From: Prevotellaceae bacterium
GTDB lineage: Bacteria; Bacteroidota; Bacteroidia; Bacteroidales; UBA932
Assembly (NCBI GenBank): GCA_031273285.1
Contig: JAISSE010000146.1
Coordinates: forward strand, 1-9,396
Direction: 5' to 3'
DNA length: 9,396 nucleotides
Positions 1-6,695 of the stretch are shown in pieces (position 1 is the first letter of the stretch; every line of letters begins with the position of its first letter). Position numbers and translations under genes: made by a program. A model generated the notes under the pieces. That model made no database searches, was not told the origin of the DNA, and saw nothing but the letters and a program-made list of their open reading frames with translations.

Positions 1-103
1 ATTATTGATAATATTTTTTAAAGTTCAAATTTACAAACTTTTTTTTAAAGTAAGCCGCTTTTTTTCTCAATCCGTAACAAATTTTCCGGTTCCCGCTGTT
101 TTA

Positions 104-133
104 CAAAGGTATGAAATTGTGCGACCGTTCAAA
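104..133 (-). promoter_or_regulatory. Leftward Bacteroidota-type promoter leaving the window
   Basis: Read on the minus strand, 133-130 is TTTG (-33 element) and 111-104 is TACCTTTG, an exact match to the -7 consensus TAnnTTTG. The two are separated by 18 nt, close to the usual spacing. Transcription would start near position 98 and run leftwards. No ATG is present on the minus strand between 98 and 1, so the gene it serves lies outside the window with a leader of at least about 98 nt. The rest of 1-252 is AT-rich, and I see no gene or clear hairpin in it. Confidence 0.6.
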
Positions 134-252
134 TTTTCTTTCAAAATACGAAGTTTTTAATTGCTTTTGTCGAATTTTGTTTCGTAAATTGATTGCGGCG
201 GCTAAAAAATCGTGCAGTTAGCAGACAAACCGGCGCATTCCCGCAAAAATAT

Positions 253-816
253 TTATTTTCCCAATCTCCATCGTCTTAGTAATGAGAAATTTTTTGAGGG
301 AAAAATACCTTTCTGTGTCGAACGGACATCTTCTATGACGAAAAATGCCTCGGGATCGAATTCATTTATTGCGGATTCCACCACAACCATATTTTTACGG
401 CTGACAACTGTTTCGACCACATCAACTTCGGCAGTAACACCGCGACCTTTCAGGCAGGTTGCGCCGAAATTCTTCTTATTCAAAATCTTAACAAGGTCGT
501 TGCCGTTGTTCAGTGTAAATACGCGAACGAGATAGATGCCCATTGCCAGACGTTCCTCGATTATCATGCCGATGTAATTGCCTGTGGCATAGCCTGAAGC
601 GTATGCGATATAGCATATCCAGTCATTTGCTTTGGTAAGTATTTGACTGATGACGACAATCCATATCAAAACTTCGAAAAAACCCAGAAAGGGCGCGACT
701 GTTTTCATCCCTTTCGAAACGAATATAATACGCAGTGTGCCAATCGTTACATCGCAGATACGTGCAACAAATATCAGGAAAGGCAGATACGGATATTCAA
801 ACAATGTTTCAAACAT
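253..816 (-). CDS. UPF0316 membrane protein (DUF5698 + DUF2179)
   Basis: This 187-aa protein has the layout of the UPF0316 family. Hydrophobic segments lie at about residues 8-32, 38-60 and 64-86, and include the family-typical stretch around CDVTIGTLRIIFVSKG. A soluble C-terminal DUF2179-like domain follows at about 95-170, ending in PEAFFVIEDVRSTQKG, like the C-terminal domain of YitT-type proteins. The family sits in the inner membrane and its biochemical role is unknown. I chose the ATG at 816 because homology begins at MFETLFEYPY; the longer frame from 981 would add 55 residues that lie antisense to the miaA start and look non-coding. No Shine-Dalgarno sequence or convincing -7 box is visible upstream. 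The gene is divergent from miaA with about 88 bp between starts. Confidence 0.85.
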   Translation of the reverse strand: MFETLFEYPYLPFLIFVARICDVTIGTLRIIFVSKGMKTVAPFLGFFEVLIWIVVISQILTKANDWICYIAYASGYATGNYIGMIIEERLAMGIYLVRVFTLNNGNDLVKILNKKNFGATCLKGRGVTAEVDVVETVVSRKNMVVVESAINEFDPEAFFVIEDVRSTQKGIFPSKNFSLLRRWRLGK

Positions 817-853
817 TTTTTTTTGTAAAAGTAATATAATTTTTTTAAATTTG

Positions 854-861
854 TATCTTTG
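854..861 (+). promoter_or_regulatory. miaA promoter (-7 element)
   Basis: TATCTTTG matches the Bacteroidota -7 consensus TAnnTTTG and lies 43 bp upstream of the preferred miaA ATG at 905. The expected transcription start is near 867, giving a leader of about 37 nt. No good -33 TTTG is found at the usual distance; the nearest TTTG (822-825) is too far upstream. Confidence 0.6.
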
Positions 862-904
862 TATCCTGAATATAATGATTTGTAGAACGAATAAATTTGA
901 TAAA

Positions 905-1795
905 ATGACTCTGTTAGTGTTACTTGGACCTACGGGAATCGGGAAAACGGACTTGAGTATAAGGCTGGCAAAATACTTCAAAACCGAGATAGTATCGGCA
1001 GATTCGCGGCAAATATACAGGGAACTGAATGTCGGGACAGCGCCGCCTTCGCCTGAACAGCTCAGGGAGGTGAAGCATCATTTCATAAAATCACACTCTA
1101 TTTTCGACGAATACACTGCCGGAAAATATGAAACGGACGCTTTGGAGACTATCGGCGAACTGTTTAAAACCAACGAACATGTATGGCTTGTCGGAGGTTC
1201 GGGCTTGTATATAGATGCTGTGTGTAAAGGAATTGACAACATTCCCGGAACAGACGCCGAACTGCGCAACACCATTACGAAACGCTATAAAGAAGAAGGA
1301 ATTGAAAGTTTGCGTTTCGAATTGACATGTTTGGATCCCGAAATTCGCAATACGCTCGATATGCATAATCCTCACCGTGTTATGAGAGCATTGGAGGCAT
1401 GTATCAGTTCGGGAAAACCGTATTCGTCGTTACGAAAAAATTTTGAAAAATCCCGTTCTTTCAAAATTATCAAAATAGGACTGTCAATCGATCGCAATTC
1501 TTTGTATAAACGGATTAACATGCGTGTAAACAGCATGATAGAGGCAGGATTGGAGAAAGAGGCACGAGAATTGTACTGCTTCAAGGAACTCAACGCTTTA
1601 AGAACAGTCGGATACAGAGAATTGTTTGACTGTTTCGACGGCAAAATATCTCTTGACGAAGCAATTGAGCTTATCAAAAGAGATACACGCAGATATGCGA
1701 AAAGGCAGCTTACATGGTTCGCACGGTATCCGGAAATAAAATGGTTTCATCCTGATGATTTTGACGGAATTATCGCGGAAATCAAAAAAACGTAA
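905..1795 (+). CDS. miaA: tRNA dimethylallyltransferase MiaA
   Basis: MiaA transfers the dimethylallyl group of DMAPP to N6 of A37 in tRNAs reading UNN codons, the first step towards i6A/ms2i6A; it is cytosolic. The 296-residue length is usual for the phylum. Visible motifs are the P-loop GPTGIGKT (residues 8-15), SADSRQIY (31-38, normally involved in substrate and metal contacts), HHFI, VGGSGLYI, and the C-terminal signature TRRYAKRQLTWF. I chose the ATG at 905 because it begins the canonical MTLLVLLGPTG start. An in-frame ATG at 875 would leave a leader of only about 8 nt after the predicted promoter, and the ATG at 650 lies upstream of that promoter. The gene is apparently monocistronic and ends just before a hairpin terminator. 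Confidence 0.97.
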   Translation: MTLLVLLGPTGIGKTDLSIRLAKYFKTEIVSADSRQIYRELNVGTAPPSPEQLREVKHHFIKSHSIFDEYTAGKYETDALETIGELFKTNEHVWLVGGSGLYIDAVCKGIDNIPGTDAELRNTITKRYKEEGIESLRFELTCLDPEIRNTLDMHNPHRVMRALEACISSGKPYSSLRKNFEKSRSFKIIKIGLSIDRNSLYKRINMRVNSMIEAGLEKEARELYCFKELNALRTVGYRELFDCFDGKISLDEAIELIKRDTRRYAKRQLTWFARYPEIKWFHPDDFDGIIAEIKKT

Positions 1796-1807
1796 TATCG
1801 CAGTCCG

Positions 1808-1832
1808 GGAGGCTGTGTCGAAAGCAGCCTCC
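1808..1832. terminator. Hairpin terminator between convergent miaA and xseB
   Basis: GGAGGCTG (1808-1815) pairs perfectly with CAGCCTCC (1825-1832) around a 9-nt loop. On the plus strand the stem is followed by a T-rich stretch (TTTCATTTTTC). On the minus strand a run of seven T lies about 20 nt beyond it, so it may serve both genes. It starts 12 bp after the miaA stop and ends 6 bp before the end of xseB. The same stem motif recurs at 4809-4834. Confidence 0.7.
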
Positions 1833-1838
1833 GACCTT

Positions 1839-2051
1839 TCATTTTTCATCGTTCGGAGAATCCAGCTCTTTCAGAATTTCGTTTACATCTTCTTCCGTAG
1901 TGGTTAACTTCGACTTGCAGATTTTGATTAGTTGCGCCGCTCTTTTGACTTTTTCCGAGAGTTCGTCTACCGATATTTCTCCCTGTTCAATTTCCGAAAC
2001 TATCTTTTGAAGTTCCTCGAATGCTGCCGCATAATTTAATTCATCACTCAT
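1839..2051 (-). CDS. xseB: Exodeoxyribonuclease VII small subunit XseB
   Basis: This 70-residue protein matches the XseB family: it starts with LNYAAAFEELQKIVSEIEQGEISVDEL, has a short two-helix coiled coil, and ends in an acidic tail. XseB binds several-fold to the coiled-coil part of XseA to form exonuclease VII, which degrades single-stranded DNA from both ends and takes part in repair and recombination. The start codon overlaps the 3' end of xseA by 8 nt, which implies translational coupling and fixes the start. It is the last gene of the minus-strand operon and faces the hairpin at 1808-1832. Confidence 0.95.
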   Translation of the reverse strand: MSDELNYAAAFEELQKIVSEIEQGEISVDELSEKVKRAAQLIKICKSKLTTTEEDVNEILKELDSPNDEK

Positions 2052-3450
2052 TTTCTATCGTTTTATTTGTTGATTTTACAATACTTACAATATTTCCTTC
2101 GTGTACAATCGTATTCAGTACGTCGCCGTTTTTGACCTGCGACAGGTCTTTGACCGATTTTCCGTCCAGCAACGTAATGCTGTATCCTCTTTTCAAGACA
2201 TTTACCGGACTCATGTTGGCAATGTTTTTTTCCATGCCGTTTAACTCCAGCAACGCACTTTTCGCTCTTAACACGCTTTGCAGCCGCAGTTTATCTCTTA
2301 ACTGTGCGACCATGATTTTCTTCACATTGCAGAATCCGGCTACTCCCTTGGCAATATTGCTTTTAATGGTTTTCAGGCAATCGTCTTTGTTTTTGAAAAT
2401 AAACTGCGCATGATCGGATAATGTTTTTGTAAGGCTTAAAATCTCGTTACTGTTTGAAATCAATACGTTATCCGTTACGGAACGAAACAGCTTCACTTCC
2501 GCTCCAAACTTCATCTTTTCCTTATTCAGCAGCAGAGCAGCCTTTTCGGGTATCTTTTTTTCCGCACTGAAAACGGGAACGGCAAAATTGTGAAATATCT
2601 GAAGAATGTATTCGGCAAGTTTCGTGGGAGTTATCGCGTTCGAGAAAGCAATCATTTCCGTAACGGTCTCATTGGTAGCGTGTCCTATGCCCGTAATCAC
2701 AGGTATCGGAAACAGGGCAATCGTTTTCGCCAAATGGTAGTTGTTGAAGCACGAAAGACCGATATCACCGCCTCCTCCGCGTATAATTGCCACAACATCA
2801 AAATGATGCTTCACTTTTTCAATCTTTTTCAGTTGCTCGATGATGCTTTGAACCGCGTTGTCGCCTTGCAGCAGGGACGGAAACAGACACAGAAAAAACT
2901 TGTAGTTCCATGAATTATTGTCGATTACTTTGATAAAATCGGCATATCCCTTGCTTGTTTCAACCGAAATAACAGCGATGCGCTGAGGCAGCAGCGAAAG
3001 ATTCAGGGTTTTATTTTTATTGAAAATTCCTTCGTTTTTAAGCTGATTTACAGTCTCCTGCTTTTCCCGTTCAAGGTCGCCCAAAGTGTAACTCGGGTCG
3101 ATATCTATTATCCAGAGTGAAAGACCGTGAGCCGGATCGAACGTTATTTTTGCCTGAAACAGTATCTTAATACCGTCTTTCAGAGGGCTGTTCAGTATTT
3201 CGACAAACCTGTCGTTTATTCTTCGATAATCATCTTTCCAGAGATATGATTTTATCTGCGCGATGACCTTTCCGTCTTTTTTTTCGACAAGTTCGGGATA
3301 ACAATGTCCGGAATGTTTGTACAGATTGAGTTTGTTCATCTCGGCTTTTACCCAAAACGAGCTTGTGTATCTGTCGCTTAAAGTCTTCTGAATGCTTCGT
3401 GTTACTTCAAGCAGCGAAAATATCGTTTTATCGTTTATTTTTTCCGGCAT
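2044..3450 (-). CDS. xseA: Exodeoxyribonuclease VII large subunit XseA
   Basis: This is the catalytic large subunit of exonuclease VII, at 468 residues close to the usual 440-470. The N-terminal region to about residue 110 corresponds to the OB-fold (with GHCYPELVEK). The catalytic domain contains AVISVETSKGYADF, IRGGGGDIGLSCFNNY and the signature PVITGIGHATNETVTEMIAFSNAITPTKLAEY. A long helical region for XseB binding follows, and the C-terminus carries the family motif VNVLKRGYSITL. It starts 21 bp after the upstream 182-aa gene and overlaps xseB by 8 nt, so the three genes should be one transcript. A GGAG (minus strand, 3464-3461) lies 10 nt before the ATG and supports this start. Confidence 0.97.
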   Translation of the reverse strand: MPEKINDKTIFSLLEVTRSIQKTLSDRYTSSFWVKAEMNKLNLYKHSGHCYPELVEKKDGKVIAQIKSYLWKDDYRRINDRFVEILNSPLKDGIKILFQAKITFDPAHGLSLWIIDIDPSYTLGDLEREKQETVNQLKNEGIFNKNKTLNLSLLPQRIAVISVETSKGYADFIKVIDNNSWNYKFFLCLFPSLLQGDNAVQSIIEQLKKIEKVKHHFDVVAIIRGGGGDIGLSCFNNYHLAKTIALFPIPVITGIGHATNETVTEMIAFSNAITPTKLAEYILQIFHNFAVPVFSAEKKIPEKAALLLNKEKMKFGAEVKLFRSVTDNVLISNSNEILSLTKTLSDHAQFIFKNKDDCLKTIKSNIAKGVAGFCNVKKIMVAQLRDKLRLQSVLRAKSALLELNGMEKNIANMSPVNVLKRGYSITLLDGKSVKDLSQVKNGDVLNTIVHEGNIVSIVKSTNKTIENE

Positions 3451-3460
3451 TATTTATCAA

Positions 3461-3464
3461 CTCC
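3461..3464 (-). promoter_or_regulatory. Possible xseA ribosome binding site
   Basis: GGAG on the minus strand, 10 nt upstream of the xseA ATG, lies inside the 21-bp gap after the upstream gene. It stands out because most starts in this window lack a Shine-Dalgarno sequence, and it supports the ATG at 3450 as the start. Confidence 0.35.
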
Positions 3465-3471
3465 ATTATAA

Positions 3472-4020
3472 TCAGTCATCTTTTTTTCCCGCGCCTACAA
3501 AATAAGCGTTTTTGTCTTTGAAAAGCACGTTGAAAGTCGTCAGCGAGCCGTACACAGCCGTTATGTATTTCTGAATATTGACTTTATCCTGCTCGCTCAG
3601 CGACTTGTGGCTGTTGACGCTCTGCTCCAGCACACGCAATTTATCCCTAAGCATCACTATTTTATGAAAAAATATGTCGATGGGTATTTCTTTCGGCTGT
3701 GAAGAATTTCCCGGCTTCAAAATCAGAGTTCCTCCGACCCATTTGTCGGCTATTTCCACATCTTCGCTCAAACCGGCGTAACGTTCCAAAATATCGGTCA
3801 ATACTGCGGTTACTTCATCCAGAGACAATTTCGGTTCGTTGTCCTCGACTTTTTCCAGAACTTTCATGTCTTTCAGGATATTGGCTTTGCCGAAACTCAA
3901 TTTTCCTCCTCTCTCGAAAATAATTTCATATCCGGTCAAAGAATTTTTACAGACAAATCCTTCTCCGTACCTGTCGTGTTCAACTCGCGTTCCCACTTCC
4001 AATTCAATATTTTCTTCCAT
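3472..4020 (-). CDS. Uncharacterised protein with Tudor/CarD-like N-terminus, upstream of xseA
   Basis: I do not recognise a named family for this 182-aa protein. Residues about 8-45 (VGTRVEHDRYGEGFV ... IIFERGGKLSF) have the pattern of a small beta-barrel as found at the C-terminus of PcrA/UvrD helicases and in CarD-like proteins, which bind RNA polymerase or nucleic acid. Residues about 65-165 are mostly predicted helical (SLDEVTAVLTDILERY; LRDKLRVLEQSV), and the tail GAGKKDD is lysine/aspartate rich. There is no signal peptide or membrane segment, so it is probably cytosolic. It lies 21 bp upstream of xseA on the same strand and is probably co-transcribed with xseAB. A role next to exonuclease VII or transcription-coupled repair is inference from fold resemblance and context only. 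Confidence 0.75.
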   Translation of the reverse strand: MEENIELEVGTRVEHDRYGEGFVCKNSLTGYEIIFERGGKLSFGKANILKDMKVLEKVEDNEPKLSLDEVTAVLTDILERYAGLSEDVEIADKWVGGTLILKPGNSSQPKEIPIDIFFHKIVMLRDKLRVLEQSVNSHKSLSEQDKVNIQKYITAVYGSLTTFNVLFKDKNAYFVGAGKKDD

Positions 4021-4550
4021 AAACCATATAAATTACAATCCGGCGTCAGAGCATTTAACATTTTGTGATATATTCGGTTATGCACGTTTCGTATTGCAAA
4101 TGCCGACCCTGCCGCCGTTTAATTTCACTGTGCGAAGATAAATAAAATTTTGATTCGCATAACATGTGGGACACGTTTGGGGGAAAATACAATACCGGTT
4201 TACCCGAATGAAAAGGCTCCCGGGAACGGAAATCAACCGGGTTCCGCATTTTTCAAAAACCTCGAAAAATCCCGAAATTTTGAAGTTAAACGGTGAAAAA
4301 ACGCCTGTAATTCATCACCTCATATCAAAAAAAATTATCATCCGCGCCATATTTTCCCGTTTGCGTTAAACAGCTGTAATTCGGCAAAGTATGGCGGTTT
4401 TTCGGCTGATGATTCGGGGACGGTTGAACTGTTTTTGCGAAAAAAATCAAATTTAGTGCGCGAATTTCAAAAAATAATACTAAAATTGCACCGGTAAATA
4501 TTTATTAAATTTTAAAAAAGTAAAACAATTTTTATTGGTTTCAAGTTTAG
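4021..4550. other. 530-bp gene-free intergenic region
   Basis: No convincing gene is seen on either strand; the frames present are short and resemble no family. The region separates the divergent 182-aa protein/xseAB operon from the acidic-protein gene. It contains a candidate -7 box for the operon at 4133-4140 (listed separately). A modest inverted repeat at about 4216-4245 (CCCGG with CCGGG, nested with GGAAC and GTTCC) is followed by TTTTT-like sequence. TAAAATTG at 4481-4488 is one mismatch from TAnnTTTG on the plus strand and might serve the gene at 4551. CAAATTTA at 4448-4455 reads TAAATTTG on the minus strand, but in such AT-rich sequence it may be chance. Confidence 0.5.
4133..4140 (-). 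promoter_or_regulatory. Candidate promoter of the 182-aa protein/xseA/xseB operon
   Basis: On the minus strand this reads TATCTTCG, one base from the TAnnTTTG -7 consensus. It lies 113 bp upstream of the ATG at 4020, so the leader would be about 105 nt. No clear -33 element is seen. Confidence 0.35.
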
Positions 4551-4793
4551 ATGAAAACTGACAGAGAGTTTCGCAAATTCGGGGACGATAGTCGAGGAGG
4601 CGAATATGTTAGAGGGAAACTTCCCTTAAAGGAAAAAAAATCAAGACGGTCTATTTATGATGAAATCGAAGAGGATGAGGATATTGGATACTCCAATTTC
4701 CAAAAAAAAGAATCCGTGGAAGATTATTTCGATGATTATGACGACGAAGATTACGAAGAAGATGAATTTGATTCGGACGAGGATGAATATTGA
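4551..4793 (+). CDS. Small acidic-tailed hypothetical protein
   Basis: This 80-residue protein is not recognised. Its first 34 residues are basic and polar (MKTDREFRKFGDD ... KEKKSRRS). From about residue 37 on it becomes extremely acidic with interspersed tyrosine and phenylalanine, ending FDSDEDEY. There is no signal peptide, membrane segment or cysteine. The charge split suggests a disordered or nucleic-acid/protein-binding cytosolic protein, but this is inference. Support for a real gene is the ATG start, a frame open to 4793, and a strong hairpin terminator only 15 bp after the stop. No SD or exact -7 box is visible. The low-complexity tail means a chance frame cannot be fully excluded. 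Confidence 0.6.
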   Translation: MKTDREFRKFGDDSRGGEYVRGKLPLKEKKSRRSIYDEIEEDEDIGYSNFQKKESVEDYFDDYDDEDYEEDEFDSDEDEY

Positions 4794-4808
4794 CCGTTGA
4801 TTGTTTTG

Positions 4809-4834
4809 AGAGGCTGTTCGCAAAAGCAGCCTCT
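4809..4834 (+). terminator. Hairpin terminator after the acidic-protein gene
   Basis: AGAGGCTG (4809-4816) pairs perfectly with CAGCCTCT (4827-4834) around a 10-nt loop, and is followed by the T-rich ATTTGTTTG. It lies 15 bp after the stop of the upstream gene and 36 bp before the lipoprotein ATG, so the two genes are probably separate units. Stem and loop closely resemble the terminator at 1808-1832. Confidence 0.7.
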
Positions 4835-4870
4835 ATTTGTTTGAAAATTGTTAATTATAATAACATAAAG

Positions 4871-5782
4871 ATGAAAAAAATTTTGGAAATGTTGTTCGTA
4901 AGCGTTTGTCTGGCATGTCTTTTTGCTGCCTGCAACGGGTGCGGCAACAAAAAAACCGGTGCAGACAAACCGGCAGACACGGAACCTTCTTTCGACGAGC
5001 TGGTTTCGATCTGGAACGAGGCGAACAACAGCGGAAATATTGACGTTTTACGGGATTTGTACGACACGGTTGTACATTTTTACCAGTACAGATACACCGT
5101 CGATGAATGTATCAAACGTAAAATCGAATATTTTGAGAAATACCCTGATTTTAAACAGAAAATCGAAGGAAAAATCTTCGTTGATTCGTTAAAAAACGGG
5201 CTTGTGAGGGTAAACTTCACGAAAGCGGTAACCGCAAACAGTGAGGAGGAGAAAATTCCGGCATATCTGATTTTCAGCAAATGTAACGGAATATGGAAGA
5301 TACGTAACGAAAGCGACTTGACGACAGACCGTTTGCTGGCTTCCGGAGGTCAGATTCCCGGCAATGCCGTGGAAGGCGATTTCAACGGCGACGGAATTAC
5401 GGATTACATGTGGCTCGAAACCATCGGTAAAACGGAAGAATGCAAAATCAGATTTTCAGGTCCCATTCCGCCCATAATAATCAGCGTTTGCCTTGGCGGA
5501 AGCCCTGTTAACGAAGGAGATCTCAACGGCGACGGAACCGACGAGGTGGGCATACTGCCGGTCTGGGAAACAGGCTGCTGGACAGGATATTTTGTCTATA
5601 CCTTTAAAGAAAATCAATGGGTTGAGACACTGGATCCCATCCCTACGCACTGTCTCCAGTGGGAGCAAAATATTTTGCCCGTTGTCAGGGACAGCACAAG
5701 AAAAGGCTATGTAATTGTCAATTACAGCGAATTGACGGATGAAGGGATTGAAATTAAGACAAAAACCGTCAGGTTGCAATGA
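4871..5782 (+). CDS. Predicted lipoprotein, NTF2-like region plus FG-GAP/calcium-loop repeats
   Basis: A 303-aa secreted lipoprotein of unknown function. Residues 1-20 form a type II signal peptide (MKKILEMLFVSVCLACLFAA) with the acceptor at Cys21; the -3 residue is Phe, slightly off the usual Leu. Residues about 40-155 resemble NTF2-like/SnoaL-type folds (SFDELVSIWNEANNSGNIDVLRDLY ... GIWKIRNES). Two Asp-rich loops follow, DFNGDGITD (170-178) and DLNGDGTDE (217-225), typical of FG-GAP/VCBS-like calcium-binding beta-propeller blades. The residues after Cys21 are not acidic, so no clear surface-export signal is seen and a periplasm-facing location is likely. The start at 4871 is chosen because the signal peptide begins there; the frame upstream (from 4790) runs through the terminator. 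Substrate or partner cannot be read from the sequence. Confidence 0.82.
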   Translation: MKKILEMLFVSVCLACLFAACNGCGNKKTGADKPADTEPSFDELVSIWNEANNSGNIDVLRDLYDTVVHFYQYRYTVDECIKRKIEYFEKYPDFKQKIEGKIFVDSLKNGLVRVNFTKAVTANSEEEKIPAYLIFSKCNGIWKIRNESDLTTDRLLASGGQIPGNAVEGDFNGDGITDYMWLETIGKTEECKIRFSGPIPPIIISVCLGGSPVNEGDLNGDGTDEVGILPVWETGCWTGYFVYTFKENQWVETLDPIPTHCLQWEQNILPVVRDSTRKGYVIVNYSELTDEGIEIKTKTVRLQ

Positions 5783-5835
5783 CAATGCAACTGTCTCAAA
5801 AGTAATTCAGCACGCGGATGACGCGGATTTTATAT

Positions 5836-5912
5836 AATTACGAATTAAAAATTACGAATTACGAAACGTAAGTTCGACGTAGTCAAACGTAAGTTTGATG
5901 TCGCCAATTACG
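5836..5912. repeat. AATTACG heptamers and a 21-bp tandem duplication
   Basis: Four consecutive heptamers (AATTACG, with the second degenerated to AATTAAA) occupy 5836-5863. They are followed by two copies of a 21-bp unit beginning AAACGTAAGTTYGAYGT (5864-5884 and 5885-5905) and one more AATTACG at 5906-5912. The heptamer is the reverse complement of the CGTAATT heptamer in the 6696-7010 array, so the methyltransferase gene is bracketed by the same motif in opposite orientation. The whole gap 5783-5989 holds no gene; its start contains ACTGTCTCAAAAGT, which resembles one arm of a terminator without its partner. Confidence 0.85.
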
Positions 5913-5989
5913 AATGATTTAACATGTTTGTTCACAATGGTTCATGTGCATAATACGTGTAAATTTTTTGTAATTTATATAATGGAAGT

Positions 5990-6532
5990 ATGAAAAAAAG
6001 GAAATTATCGAACTCCGAGCTGGCACGGTTAAGTCCGCAGGAATTTAAGGATGCGGACAAATTGCGCATAACGCTGGTACTGGATAATGTGAGAAGCGCT
6101 CACAATGTCGGGTCGGCATTTCGCACCTCCGACGCATTCCGCATCGAAAAAATAATGCTTTGCGGAATATCTTCGACGCCGCCGTCTGCCGAAATCCACA
6201 AAACGGCTCTCGGCGCGGAGGATTCGATGGATTGGGAATATTTTGAAAAAACGGAGGATGCAATATCCGTGCTGCACGAAGAGCATTATCGGACAGTTGC
6301 AATAGAACAGGCGGAAAACAGTATCGCGCTGAATGATTTTATTCCCGATAAAACCCGAAAATACGCTCTTGTATTCGGCAACGAAGTGAAAGGCATTCAG
6401 CAAAACATCGTAGACATGTGCCGCGACTGTGTGGAAATTCCGCAATTCGGCGTCAAACATTCATTGAATGTTTCGGTCAGCATCGGAATTGTTCTCTGGC
6501 ATTTTGCCGCAGGAATAAACTATAAACTATGA
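5990..6532 (+). CDS. TrmH/SpoU family RNA 2'-O-methyltransferase
   Basis: A 180-aa single-domain SPOUT enzyme, predicted to methylate a ribose 2'-OH of tRNA or rRNA with S-adenosylmethionine. All three family motifs are present: motif 1 LDNVRSAHNVGSAFRTSDAF (31-50) with Asn39 and the likely catalytic Arg45, motif 2 ALVFGNEVKGIQ (126-137), and motif 3 IPQFGVKHSLNVSVSIG (150-166), which forms the knotted SAM site. There is no N-terminal RNA-binding domain as in RlmB, so it is closer to the short TrmH/TrmL-like proteins; the target nucleotide is not predictable. The ATG at 5990 is the first in frame; GGAAG just before it is too close for a normal SD. The last four residues (NYKL) and the stop codon are encoded by AACTATR heptamer repeats. 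Confidence 0.93.
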   Translation: MKKRKLSNSELARLSPQEFKDADKLRITLVLDNVRSAHNVGSAFRTSDAFRIEKIMLCGISSTPPSAEIHKTALGAEDSMDWEYFEKTEDAISVLHEEHYRTVAIEQAENSIALNDFIPDKTRKYALVFGNEVKGIQQNIVDMCRDCVEIPQFGVKHSLNVSVSIGIVLWHFAAGINYKL

Positions 6533-6552
6533 ACTATGAACTATAAACTATG
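6518..6552. repeat. Five tandem AACTATR heptamers over the methyltransferase stop codon
   Basis: Five perfect 7-bp units follow each other: AACTATA (6518), AACTATG (6525), AACTATG (6532), AACTATA (6539) and AACTATG (6546). The TGA stop of the upstream gene (6530-6532) straddles the second and third units, so the repeat has invaded, or arisen from, the 3' end of the coding sequence. The following 6553-6632 shows no gene or clear structure. Confidence 0.9.
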
Positions 6553-6632
6553 AAGGATGAAGGACATTTCGAAATATCGCTTCCAGCGTAATACCTAAGG
6601 CAGTGTACGAAAATAAACGATGTATTCTTTCA

Positions 6633-6693
6633 CATTCCGTCCCTGACGGGACGGTCGTTTTGTTTTCTACCAGCATTCCGTCCCTGACGGGAC
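6633..6693. repeat. Two copies of a 20-bp palindromic element
   Basis: CATTCCGTCCCTGACGGGAC occurs at 6633-6652 and again at 6674-6693, 41 bp apart. In the first copy CCGTCCC (6637-6643) pairs with GGGACGG (6648-6654) around TGAC. The arm CTGACGGGAC is also the exact complement of GTCCCGTCAG, which ends the constant part of every unit in the array that follows. Confidence 0.85.
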
Positions 6694-6695
6694 AA

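Noticed and set aside
212..535. Plus-strand frame of 107 residues near the left end
   Set aside because: It is the antisense shadow of the UPF0316 gene, with no family resemblance and no promoter.
650..904. N-terminal extension of MiaA by 85 residues
   Set aside because: The extension lies upstream of the predicted promoter and antisense to the UPF0316 gene, and MiaA proteins start with the MTLLVLLGPTG segment at 905.
4166..4369. Plus-strand frame of 67 residues in the long gap
   Set aside because: Composition and residue pattern look random, and there is no start signal. The modest inverted repeat inside it is too weak to call a structured RNA.
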